Below are positions 1-6,200 of a stretch of DNA of 9,897 nt, one piece after another (position 1 is the stretch's first letter; the number at the start of each line of letters is the position of its first letter). Position numbers and translations under genes: made by a program. Below the pieces are notes generated by a model. It did not search any database and was not told the DNA's origin. It saw only the letters and a program-made list of their open reading frames with translations. Source of the DNA: Legionellaceae bacterium UBA2794 (GTDB taxonomy: Bacteria; Pseudomonadota; Gammaproteobacteria; Legionellales; Legionellaceae); assembly GCA_002352055.1 (NCBI GenBank), contig DEHS01000065.1, positions 1-9,897 of the forward strand, read 5' to 3'.

Positions 1-30
1 CCGCTTTTTTTTTGCCTTCATTTATCTTAT

Positions 31-129
31 AATCCTAATCCTAATCCTAATCCTAATCCTAATCCTAATCCTAATCTTAGTCTTTAATCTTAATCTTAAT
101 ATTGGTATTGGTATTCGATTGGTATTGAT
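31..129. repeat. Hexamer tandem array (AATCCT)n with degenerate tail
   Basis: Seven perfect head-to-tail copies of AATCCT occupy 31-72. They decay into AATCTT and AGTCTT (73-84), TAATCT units (85-100) and then ATTGGT/ATTGAT units (101-129), so a period close to six bases continues for about 100 bp. The pattern is what slipped-strand expansion followed by point mutation leaves behind. It lies more than 400 bp upstream of the first gene, so a direct effect on that gene's promoter is unlikely. Copy number probably varies between strains, as in other bacterial VNTR loci; that part is inference. Confidence 0.9.
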
Positions 130-271
130 CTCAATTTTGATTCTAAATCTAATTTTAATCTTAATTTAACGATTAAATCTTAAATCACTACAACGTAATA
201 CGGATAAAATGCTTTGAACGACATTTAAAGCTTGTTAGTTTGAAGATTGAACATTCAGTGCGAGTCACATT

Positions 272-302
272 TCCTGTATTACGCTTCGCTAATACAGGCT
301 AC
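272..302 (-). repeat. REP-like hairpin, copy 1 (minus orientation)
   Basis: Read on the minus strand this element starts with GTAG and continues into a 9-bp perfect stem (CCTGTATTA at 273-281 pairing with TAATACAGG at 290-298) around an 8-base loop. A conserved GTAG tetranucleotide at the 5' foot of a hairpin is the hallmark of REP sequences, which are mobilised by REP-associated tyrosine transposases. It is clearly related to the second copy at 327-359: both have the frame GTAGCC, variable stem, GAAG in the loop, variable stem, GGA. Confidence 0.75.
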
Positions 303-326
303 GAAGTAACAAATTTTCTAACCAGT

Positions 327-359
327 GTAGCCCGTAATAGACGAAGTCGTATTACGGGA
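327..359 (+). repeat. REP-like hairpin, copy 2 (plus orientation)
   Basis: The element begins with GTAG (327-330), followed by CCCGTAAT (331-338) pairing with ATTACGGG (351-358). The stem continues through A339-T350 and GAC/GTC (340-342 with 346-348), with G349 bulged. It is inverted relative to the copy at 272-302, with 24 bp between them, the arrangement called a BIME in enterobacteria. The two stems differ in sequence but keep base pairing, so the changes are compensatory. A role as transcription terminator or mRNA stabiliser is possible but not shown. Confidence 0.75.
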
Positions 360-491
360 TTAACTTTTGAACATTAATCACATTTTCGTATATTAGTAAG
401 CCCCCTATTATTATAAGTACTACGGAATGCCTCCTCCTCAGACCTAATTAACATTTTCAAAAATCCGCCCATCAAGATGGAATTATTGCGC
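360..491. other. Intergenic stretch with no recognisable gene
   Basis: Together with the repeats to its left this completes a 544-bp non-coding left end. Apart from the repeats and the promoter-like box near 492 I see no coding frame with convincing composition, no tRNA fold and no further repeat copies in this stretch. Confidence 0.5.
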
Positions 492-497
492 TATAAT
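469..497 (+). promoter_or_regulatory. Candidate sigma-70 promoter for the double-glycine peptide gene
   Basis: A perfect TATAAT -10 box lies at 492-497, 47 bp before the peptide start codon. At 17-bp spacing the -35 position (469-474, CCATCA) matches the TTGACA consensus poorly, and there is no extended -10 TG. The promoter may therefore be weak or need an activator. The -10 box is seen directly; its use is inferred. Confidence 0.45.
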
Positions 498-544
498 TTA
501 TCTATTAACAAAATAAAAGTACTAATTAAAGTCTGGAGAATGCA

Positions 545-727
545 ATGATTAAAAAAACACCTGATCCAAAAAAAGCTAAGGAAAAGGAAGTCCATGAAGA
601 GGAGTTAAAAACTGTTTCTGGGGGTAATGACTCTAATCAAGCTCGTCGAAGACCAGTGGTTACCAATCCTAATCCTAAAGAAACAAAAAATAATGATGGC
701 ATTGACTGGACATTAAAACCAAAATGA
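545..727 (+). CDS. Small secreted peptide precursor with double-glycine (bacteriocin-type) leader
   Basis: The 60-residue precursor carries a classic double-glycine leader ending EEELKTVSGG (residues 18-27). Counting back from the cleavage point, Gly is at -1 and -2, Val at -4, Leu at -7, Glu at -8 and Val at -12. These are the positions that C39 peptidase-containing ABC transporters read. Cleavage after G27 would release a 33-residue peptide of net charge about +3, with an Arg triplet (residues 35-37), an Asn-Pro-Asn-Pro stretch, one Trp and no Cys. It is therefore hydrophilic and unlike typical membrane-active class II bacteriocins. A GGAG ribosome binding site sits 6 bp before the ATG and a TATAAT box 47 bp upstream. 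No C39 transporter, immunity gene or modification enzyme lies beside it; the exporter at 3019-6025 is of a different class. The leader assignment is strong. Whether the product is a bacteriocin, a signal or another secreted peptide is unknown. Confidence 0.7.
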   Translation: MIKKTPDPKKAKEKEVHEEELKTVSGGNDSNQARRRPVVTNPNPKETKNNDGIDWTLKPK

Positions 728-966
728 TTTGTTAATCACATTGAATGTTGTCTCGATATGTATTAGTGCGTCTATTATATTAAATTATCCTGAAGGTATC
801 TTCATCCCACGGGATATTTTATGAATTATGTATTGGGAAAAATACAGGATATGTACCACTAAAGTAAACTCATGTTGTTTCTAGAATAAAGATCCTGCCA
901 TTTTGACTCTTGCGAACCACAGTTTATAAAATATCTTCATTAAACGTTCACAACTTAAATAGTGGA

Positions 967-1002
967 TGGACTTAAGTATTAACTAGTTGGACTTAAATAT
1001 TT
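967..1002. repeat. Imperfect 16-bp direct repeat at the 3' end of the carbonic anhydrase-like gene
   Basis: Two near-identical 16-base units, TGGACTTAAGTATTAA (967-982) and TGGACTTAAATATTTA (987-1002), lie 20 bp apart. They straddle the stop codon of the minus-strand gene, so the last codons look partly duplicated. A small local duplication is the simplest explanation. Confidence 0.55.
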
Positions 1003-1521
1003 ATTTTTTAAACGTACATAATGGGCTGCCGAATATTCTAATTGCTCAATTTCCTTTATTGTTAACTTTCTGACGCAGCGCGCAGGATTCCCTAAATATA
1101 AATATTCTTTTTCGAGAACTTTGCCAGGACTAACCACACTTCCTGCTGCAACCATGACGCGAGATTTAATATGTACCCCATCGAGAATCAAAGCTCCCAT
1201 GCCAATAAGACTATAATCATCAACTGTACAACCATGCAAAACTGCCTGATGTGCTATTGTAATTCCGGATCCTAGAATCAATGGTTTCCCACCTGTCGTA
1301 AATGGACCGTCATGAGTAACGTGAAGTACAGCTCCATCCTGAATACTGCATGAAGAGCCTATTTTAATAAAGTTAACGTCCCCACGCACCACCGCCATAG
1401 GCCAAATAGAAGTATCATCACCTATTTGAACATCACCTATGATGACCGCAGTAGGGTCAATGAAGACTCCTTGACCTAAAATTGGCTTTTTATTTTGAAA
1501 TATACGTATTGGCTCATTCAT
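979..1521 (-). CDS. Gamma carbonic anhydrase-like hexapeptide-repeat protein (YrdA/PaaY family)
   Basis: This 180-residue protein is a left-handed beta-helix of the gamma carbonic anhydrase type, about the length of E. coli YrdA and with clear similarity to it along its length (GMGALILDG, YLYLGNPA, YSAAHYVRLKNKYL). By alignment with the archaeal enzyme Cam, the three zinc-binding histidines are H67 (VLHV), H91 (IAHQ) and H96 (VLHG). R46, D48, Q61 and D62 match the conserved Arg/Asp and Gln-Asp pairs. The Glu residues that act in proton transfer in Cam are missing, as in other YrdA proteins, so carbonic anhydrase activity is uncertain; related proteins include thioesterase-like PaaY. It acts in the cytoplasm, probably as a trimer. 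It begins 3 bp after gor ends, so the two are likely cotranscribed and translationally coupled. Confidence 0.85.
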   Translation of the reverse strand: MNEPIRIFQNKKPILGQGVFIDPTAVIIGDVQIGDDTSIWPMAVVRGDVNFIKIGSSCSIQDGAVLHVTHDGPFTTGGKPLILGSGITIAHQAVLHGCTVDDYSLIGMGALILDGVHIKSRVMVAAGSVVSPGKVLEKEYLYLGNPARCVRKLTIKEIEQLEYSAAHYVRLKNKYLSPTS

Positions 1522-1524
1522 ATT

Positions 1525-2880
1525 CTACACCATAGTTACAAATTCTTCGGCACTTGTAGGATGGATTGCTACTGTATTGTCAAAATCACTCTTACAGGCT
1601 CCCATTTTCACAGCGACCCCAAACCCCTGAAGCATCTCATCAGCACCGTACCCTATCACATGTAATCCTATAATTTTTTCTTTTACGCCAAGGGTCACAA
1701 GTTTCATGGCAGTGGGAGTTTTATCTACACTCAAAGCATCATACATGGGATTAAATTGCGTTTGGTATATTTTAATCTGCTCTTTACCATAACGTTCAAT
1801 AGCCTCATGCTCACTTAAACCTACAGAACCGGCAGGAGGATGACTAAATACAACAGAACAGATATTTTCGTAATTCAAGTGAGCCTTGGTTTGACCGCCA
1901 AACAGGCGATCAGCCAATCGCCTTCCTGCTGCAATGGCCACAGGAGTGAGAGCGGGAGCAAGAGTGACGTCTCCAATTGCATATATACCCTTCACTGTTG
2001 TATTTTGATATGCATCGACTAAAATCAGTCCTTGGGCATCAGTTTTAACTTTTATTTGAGCTAAATTTAAATTACTGGTACGGGGTATTCTGCCTACAGC
2101 TGAGATAATAACATCCAAATCGGGTATTACCGAGCCACTCTGGCAGGATATACTTTTCCTTCCATCGCTGTGGAGATTAATTGACTGAGCTTTATGATTT
2201 GGGTGAATATATATTCCCTGTTGTTGCATAATTTCAAGCAAGGTGTCACTAATGATGCTATCAAATCGAGTTAAGGGTTTTTCGCCTCTCATTAATAAAT
2301 GTGTTTCACTTCCCAGGCCATGTAAAACACCTGCTAATTCAACACCTATATAACCACTACCAATAACGGCTACCTTTCTCGGCTGGCGTGTTAATGAAAA
2401 AAAACCATCTGAATCAATCACATGATTAATTCCCTCTATACGTGGTAGTGCAGGCTCTCCTCCTGTTGCAATAATGATGTGGTCACTTTCGTAAATTTCG
2501 TCGTTGACAATAATGGAGTGAGCTTCTTTAAAAGCACCGGTTCCATCAATGCGTTTGATATGATATTGCTCGAAACGTTGTGCATAACTTTGACGGAGAC
2601 GTTCAATGTACGCATTTCTTTTAGAAACCAATTTTCCCCAATCAATCTTTGATACAGAAGGCGCAAAACCGTAATCATTCGATTTATGTATTGTATCTGC
2701 AATCATGGATGCATTGAACATTATTTTTTTGGGTACACAACCCAGATTGACACATGTTCCGCCTAAAAAACTTTGCTCTACTACGGCGACCTTGGCTCCA
2801 TATTTGGCAGCTCGCACCGCACTTGCAATCCCGCCACTGCCGCCTCCTAAAACTATCAAATCAAATCGTTTATTTTTCAT
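1525..2880 (-). CDS. gor: Glutathione-disulfide reductase
   Basis: This 451-residue flavoprotein reduces glutathione disulfide to glutathione with NADPH in the cytoplasm and maintains the thiol pool. The N-terminal FAD site GGGSGG (12-17) precedes the redox-active disulfide in GGTCVNLGCVPKK (C43 and C48). A second Rossmann motif GSGYIG (174-179) binds NADPH, AIGDV (301-305) contacts FAD, and the C-terminal HPTSAEE supplies the catalytic His440-Glu445 pair. The glutathione-side segment FNPMYDAL (around 376-383) and the C-terminal domain resemble E. coli Gor and distinguish it from mercuric or lipoamide reductases. NADPH specificity in Gor usually rests on R198 and R204. Here R198 is kept but residue 204 is Thr and the second Arg is at 205, so a one-residue shift may alter cofactor contacts. 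Length is normal. The region just before the ATG has no strong Shine-Dalgarno. The gene heads a likely two-gene operon with the carbonic anhydrase-like gene. Confidence 0.93.
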   Translation of the reverse strand: MKNKRFDLIVLGGGSGGIASAVRAAKYGAKVAVVEQSFLGGTCVNLGCVPKKIMFNASMIADTIHKSNDYGFAPSVSKIDWGKLVSKRNAYIERLRQSYAQRFEQYHIKRIDGTGAFKEAHSIIVNDEIYESDHIIIATGGEPALPRIEGINHVIDSDGFFSLTRQPRKVAVIGSGYIGVELAGVLHGLGSETHLLMRGEKPLTRFDSIISDTLLEIMQQQGIYIHPNHKAQSINLHSDGRKSISCQSGSVIPDLDVIISAVGRIPRTSNLNLAQIKVKTDAQGLILVDAYQNTTVKGIYAIGDVTLAPALTPVAIAAGRRLADRLFGGQTKAHLNYENICSVVFSHPPAGSVGLSEHEAIERYGKEQIKIYQTQFNPMYDALSVDKTPTAMKLVTLGVKEKIIGLHVIGYGADEMLQGFGVAVKMGACKSDFDNTVAIHPTSAEEFVTMV

Positions 2881-2906
2881 TACTTTGCATATTTAAAATA
2901 AAATTA

Positions 2907-2935
2907 ATAGTAGCAGGTAGTTGCCATACCACCAA
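2907..2935 (-). promoter_or_regulatory. Candidate sigma-70 promoter for gor
   Basis: On the minus strand, TTGGTG (2930-2935) and TACTAT (2907-2912) are separated by exactly 17 bp, about 27 bp upstream of the gor start. They match the consensus at 3 of 6 and 4 of 6 positions. I see no obvious OxyR-type site. This is a prediction from spacing and consensus only. Confidence 0.35.
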
Positions 2936-2982
2936 ATAATTTAACCAAAACACTTATTGCGATTCTTTAGAAAAAGGCACAA

Positions 2983-2988
2983 TATAAA
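2983..2988 (+). promoter_or_regulatory. Candidate -10 box of the exporter operon
   Basis: TATAAA lies 30 bp before the adaptor ATG, in the 138-bp divergent region shared with gor. No convincing -35 box sits at the standard distance; TTGCGA at 2957-2962 is 20 bp away. The adaptor's ribosome binding site is also weak (GGA, 12 bp before ATG), suggesting low expression. Low certainty. Confidence 0.25.
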
Positions 2989-3018
2989 TAGATTACTTAT
3001 AACGGATCCAATTTATTC

Positions 3019-3960
3019 ATGTTTCCCAGATGGATTTTTTTTTTATTGCTGATTGCACTTGTTCCTGGCTGTGACCCTCAGAAACAGGGGAAATTTTCAG
3101 GGTATGTCGAGGGGGAGAATATTTACCTTGCCTCTCCTTTTTATGGAGTTTTAGAAACCTTGGCTGTGCAGCGAGGGCAACAAGTCAATAAAGGTGCATT
3201 ATTATTCAGCCTTGATTCAAACCCCCAAATCATAACCATCTCTCAGGTTAAAGCAGATTTGGAGCAGGCAAAAAATACCCTCATCGACTTGAAAAAACCT
3301 AAACGTGCTCCAGAAATTTCGGCTATACAAGCACAAATTGAACAAACAAATGCACAAATCCAATTAGCACAAATCCGGGTGTCACGTTATCAACGTCTTT
3401 TTGATAAGCAGGCTACAGATAGAGATAGCCTGGATCTGGCACTTGCAAACCTTGAACAACAAAAAAAATTAAAACTGCAATATGAATCCAATCTTGCTTT
3501 GGCACAACTGGGCAGCAGGGATGATCAAATCAAGGCACAACAAAATCAAATCGATTCATTAGAAGCAAAACTAAAACAAACGCAATGGGAGATGTCACAA
3601 AAAACACTATATGCACCAGGAAATGGTTTAATTTTTGATACTTATTATCGTGTTGGTGACTATGTTGCTGCGCAACAACCCGTCGTATCTTTGCTCACCC
3701 CAGAGAACATTTTAATTGAATTTTTTGTTCCATTATACTATCTCTCTCAATTGAAAGTTGGCCAAAAAATTAGTTTTGACTGTGAGGGCTGTGAGAAAAA
3801 TAATGTGGCAATAATTAATTATATTTCACCCGATGCTGAATACCTGCCACCCCTGGTTTATAGCCGTGATAATAATTCGAAGTTAGTATTTCGGATAAAA
3901 GCCTCGATTGTTAATCCACTTTCATTTAAACCAGGGCAACCTGTTACTGTGAATCTATAA
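3019..3960 (+). CDS. HlyD-family periplasmic adaptor of an ABC-2 exporter, predicted inner-membrane lipoprotein
   Basis: This 313-residue protein links an inner-membrane ABC exporter to an outer-membrane channel. The N-terminus is a short basic and hydrophobic segment ending in a lipobox-like VPGC, so cleavage and lipidation at C18 are predicted. Asp19 at position +2 is the enterobacterial signal for retention in the inner membrane, which fits an adaptor. Residues about 30-66 form the first half of a lipoyl/barrel-sandwich domain (GYVEGENIYLAS, then AVQRGQQVNKGALLFSLD). Residues about 72-194 are a long Gln- and Ala-rich alpha-helical hairpin. Residues about 195-225 return to the lipoyl half (LYAPGNGLIFD, VGDYVAAQQPV), followed by a beta-barrel ending in FKPGQPVTVNL. 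The architecture matches E. coli YhiI/YbhG-type adaptors. It overlaps the ATPase gene by 1 bp (TAATG). The substrate is unknown, and the outer-membrane partner, presumably TolC-like, is not encoded here. Two cysteines in CEGC (255, 258) in the barrel are unusual. Confidence 0.88.
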   Translation: MFPRWIFFLLLIALVPGCDPQKQGKFSGYVEGENIYLASPFYGVLETLAVQRGQQVNKGALLFSLDSNPQIITISQVKADLEQAKNTLIDLKKPKRAPEISAIQAQIEQTNAQIQLAQIRVSRYQRLFDKQATDRDSLDLALANLEQQKKLKLQYESNLALAQLGSRDDQIKAQQNQIDSLEAKLKQTQWEMSQKTLYAPGNGLIFDTYYRVGDYVAAQQPVVSLLTPENILIEFFVPLYYLSQLKVGQKISFDCEGCEKNNVAIINYISPDAEYLPPLVYSRDNNSKLVFRIKASIVNPLSFKPGQPVTVNL

Positions 3961-4895
3961 TGATTGAAAACTCCTTAGATAATATCATTAATGTAACTGG
4001 ATTACGTAAGATCTTTGATAATAAAATAGTCGTAAACGATATTAATCTAACAGTAAAAAAAGGAGAAGTTTTTGGTTTTCTCGGTCCCAACGGCAGTGGT
4101 AAAACGACTACTATCCGTATGATTTGTGGTTTGTTAAAACCCGATGCCGGTCAAGGGACTTGTTTGGGCTTTGATATTATTACTCAATCGGATGAAATTA
4201 AAGCACGGGTAGGTTATATGACGCAAAAATTCAGTTTATATACTGAATTAAGCATCAGAGAAAATTTAAATTTTATTGCCAGAATTTATGATGTTCCTAA
4301 TCGTGAGCAAAAAGTTGCTGAATCTCTAGAGCGTTTGAATCTGACAGGAAGACGAAATCAACTAACGAAAGAACTTTCCGGAGGGTGGAAGCAACGTGTA
4401 GCACTCGCTTGTTGCTTAATTCATGACCCGCAATTGCTGCTTTTAGATGAACCCACAGCGGGAGTTGATCCTATTGCACGAAGGGAGTTCTGGGATCAAA
4501 TTCACTATTTAAGTGATCAAGGAATAACAACCTTGGTTTCCACCCATTACATGGATGAAGCAGAGCGGTGCACGCGAATTGCCTATATCGCGTATGGAGA
4601 ATTATTAGTTACTGGCACCGCCGATGAGGTAATTGCAGCTACTGGGTTAAAAACCTGGGAAATTAGCGGGAATGTATCTACTCAAATATTACAACATGTA
4701 AAAAAAGTACCTGGTGTCACTCAGTCAGCTCTTTTTGGGAGTTTAATTCATGTCAGCGGATTTGATGTTTTTTTAATAGAAAAAGGTTTAGCACATCTTT
4801 CTCAAAAATACGGTATAAAATGGGTGGCTATTAATTCAACATTAGAAGATGCATTTATTAGTCTTGTAAATCAGACATCGGAGAGTAAGAGTTGA
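3960..4895 (+). CDS. ABC-2 type exporter ATP-binding subunit
   Basis: This 311-residue nucleotide-binding subunit has all motifs needed for ATP hydrolysis: Walker A GPNGSGKT (42-49), Q-loop Q89, signature LSGGWKQ (139-145), Walker B LLLLDE (159-164), D-loop residues AGVD (167-170) and the switch His196 in STHYMDEA. The signature with W before KQ is typical of CcmA/YhiH/YbhF-type drug or polysaccharide exporters, not importers. Residues about 215-311 form the small C-terminal domain found in this group. It has a single ATPase domain, unlike E. coli YbhF and YhiH (RbbA), which carry two, so it should work as a homodimer on the cytoplasmic face. Its start codon overlaps the adaptor stop, and its stop overlaps the permease start by 4 bp, so the three subunits are probably made in fixed proportion. 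Confidence 0.93.
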   Translation: MIENSLDNIINVTGLRKIFDNKIVVNDINLTVKKGEVFGFLGPNGSGKTTTIRMICGLLKPDAGQGTCLGFDIITQSDEIKARVGYMTQKFSLYTELSIRENLNFIARIYDVPNREQKVAESLERLNLTGRRNQLTKELSGGWKQRVALACCLIHDPQLLLLDEPTAGVDPIARREFWDQIHYLSDQGITTLVSTHYMDEAERCTRIAYIAYGELLVTGTADEVIAATGLKTWEISGNVSTQILQHVKKVPGVTQSALFGSLIHVSGFDVFLIEKGLAHLSQKYGIKWVAINSTLEDAFISLVNQTSESKS

Positions 4896-6025
4896 TATAT
4901 ATCAATCTAAATCGATTATGGGCGGTGATGATTAAAGAGTTTGTCTTAATGATTCGTGATAAATCAACAATAGGGATGATCCTTATGATCCCGCTGATGC
5001 AATTAATGCTTTTTGGTTATGCAATTAATACGAATCCCCGGGATCTTCCCACGGCTATAGTTAATCCTGATAACACCTCATTAAGCCGGCGAATTCTTTC
5101 GAGTATGGAAAATTCTACATATTTTAAATTTATAAGTCCTCAAACTACAGCCCGAGAAGCAGAACAACTTTTGAAAACTGGCAAAGTTCAGTTTGTAATC
5201 AGTTTTCCACCCAATTTTACACGTGATTTGGTGAAAGGATTACATCCTAAGGTACTGCTGGAAGCTGATGCAAGTGATCCTTCCGCTATCAGTCGTGCGA
5301 TATCAGTGTTTAATGAATTGGTAAACATTAGTTTGAATGAAGATCTTAATGGGTTCCTATCCCCCCTTAAGCCTAAATTACCTCCATATCAATCGGTTAT
5401 TCATGCCATCTATAACCCTCTGGCTATTACTGCATATAATATTGTCCCTGGGCTTTTAGGGGTAGTATTAACGATGACCATGGTGATTGTAACCGCTTTG
5501 GTAATCACTAAAGAAAACGAACATGGAACTATGGAAACGTTATTATCGACTCCTTTAAAACCCATCGAGGTAATGGCGGGAAAACTAATCCCTTTTATTT
5601 TAGTGGGTTTTGTTCAGGTTTTGCTGATTTTGTTAATTGCCAAAATATTATTTGATGTACCCATTGAAGGAAGTATTATTCTACTTCTGATTTTAACGTT
5701 GCCCTTTATTGCCGCAAACCTGGCAGTAGGGTTGACTTTTTCAACAGTTGCCACAAATCAACTGCAAGCAGTACAAAGTGCTATGTTTTTTTTTCTGCCC
5801 TCCATGTTATTGTCTGGATTTATGTTTCCGTTTAGGGGGATGCCCATATGGGCTCAATGGATAGGTAGTATTCTGCCTTTAAGTCATTATCTCATTATTG
5901 TCAGAGGGATATTATTAAAAGGAAATGGACTTATTGAATTATGGGAACAGGTAATACCAATTATTTTATTTACTGTAGTCGTTCTATATATAGGCTTTAA
6001 ACGTTATCGAAAAACGCTGGATTAA
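4892..6025 (+). CDS. ABC-2 type exporter permease (YhhJ/YbhR/YbhS-like)
   Basis: This 377-residue membrane protein has the ABC-2 plan: one N-terminal transmembrane helix (about 27-45), a large periplasmic domain (about 46-180), then five helices near 184-205, 232-252, 260-283, 296-314 and 353-369. Between helices two and three lies the family motif TKENEHGTMETLLSTPLKP (206-224), the coupling region touching the ATPase. The size and periplasmic domain match YhhJ and YbhR/YbhS. Translation most likely begins at TTG 4892, overlapping the ATPase stop, with GGAG at 4880-4883 and 8-bp spacing; the next in-frame Met is residue 13. There is only one permease gene, so a homodimer is expected. With the adaptor and ATPase it forms a complete inner-membrane exporter. 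The substrate cannot be read from sequence; relatives are linked to drug and cation efflux. Confidence 0.9.
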   Translation: MIYINLNRLWAVMIKEFVLMIRDKSTIGMILMIPLMQLMLFGYAINTNPRDLPTAIVNPDNTSLSRRILSSMENSTYFKFISPQTTAREAEQLLKTGKVQFVISFPPNFTRDLVKGLHPKVLLEADASDPSAISRAISVFNELVNISLNEDLNGFLSPLKPKLPPYQSVIHAIYNPLAITAYNIVPGLLGVVLTMTMVIVTALVITKENEHGTMETLLSTPLKPIEVMAGKLIPFILVGFVQVLLILLIAKILFDVPIEGSIILLLILTLPFIAANLAVGLTFSTVATNQLQAVQSAMFFFLPSMLLSGFMFPFRGMPIWAQWIGSILPLSHYLIIVRGILLKGNGLIELWEQVIPIILFTVVVLYIGFKRYRKTLD

Positions 6026-6190
6026 TAAACTAGCTTAATGCTGGATATAAAATTATTCACATTAAGACCTGGCTTTATGGCTGATTAGCAATAGTTACCC
6101 AGTTTCTTATCTCTTTTAATTGTACAATATCCTCTAATTTTATTATCCTGTTGTATTAGTTACGTCAGTGACTATTTTCCGATGTGATTT

Positions 6191-6195
6191 AGGAG
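6191..6195 (+). promoter_or_regulatory. Ribosome binding site fixing the start of the beta-barrel gene
   Basis: AGGAG is 5 bp before the ATG at 6201. It supports that start over the in-frame ATG at 6168, which would add 11 residues ahead of a complete signal peptide. Confidence 0.8.
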
Positions 6196-6200
6196 TTTTA

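Noticed and set aside
31..129. Telomere-like or origin iteron array
   Set aside because: The hexamer resembles telomeric repeats only superficially; no DnaA boxes, replication gene or replicon end is visible.
272..359. CRISPR array
   Set aside because: There are only two related units, they are inverted to each other, and no equal-length spacers exist; the REP-pair explanation fits better.
786..815. Terminator after the peptide gene
   Set aside because: TGAAG/CTTCA and ATCC/GGAT form only short weak stems and the following T-run is brief.
1840..2022. 60-residue plus-strand frame inside gor
   Set aside because: It is antisense to a well-conserved part of glutathione reductase and has no ribosome binding site or family resemblance.
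2436..2702. 88-residue minus-strand frame overlapping gor in another frame
   Set aside because: It is an out-of-frame shadow of gor; the real frame has continuous homology across this region.
2705..2939. Two overlapping plus-strand frames of 61-63 residues at the 5' end of gor
   Set aside because: They are antisense to the FAD-binding and CxxxxC region of gor, with no independent support.
545..6025. The exporter at 3019-6025 as dedicated transporter of the double-glycine peptide
   Set aside because: The ATPase has no N-terminal C39 peptidase domain and belongs to the ABC-2 exporter class; two genes on the opposite strand separate the loci.
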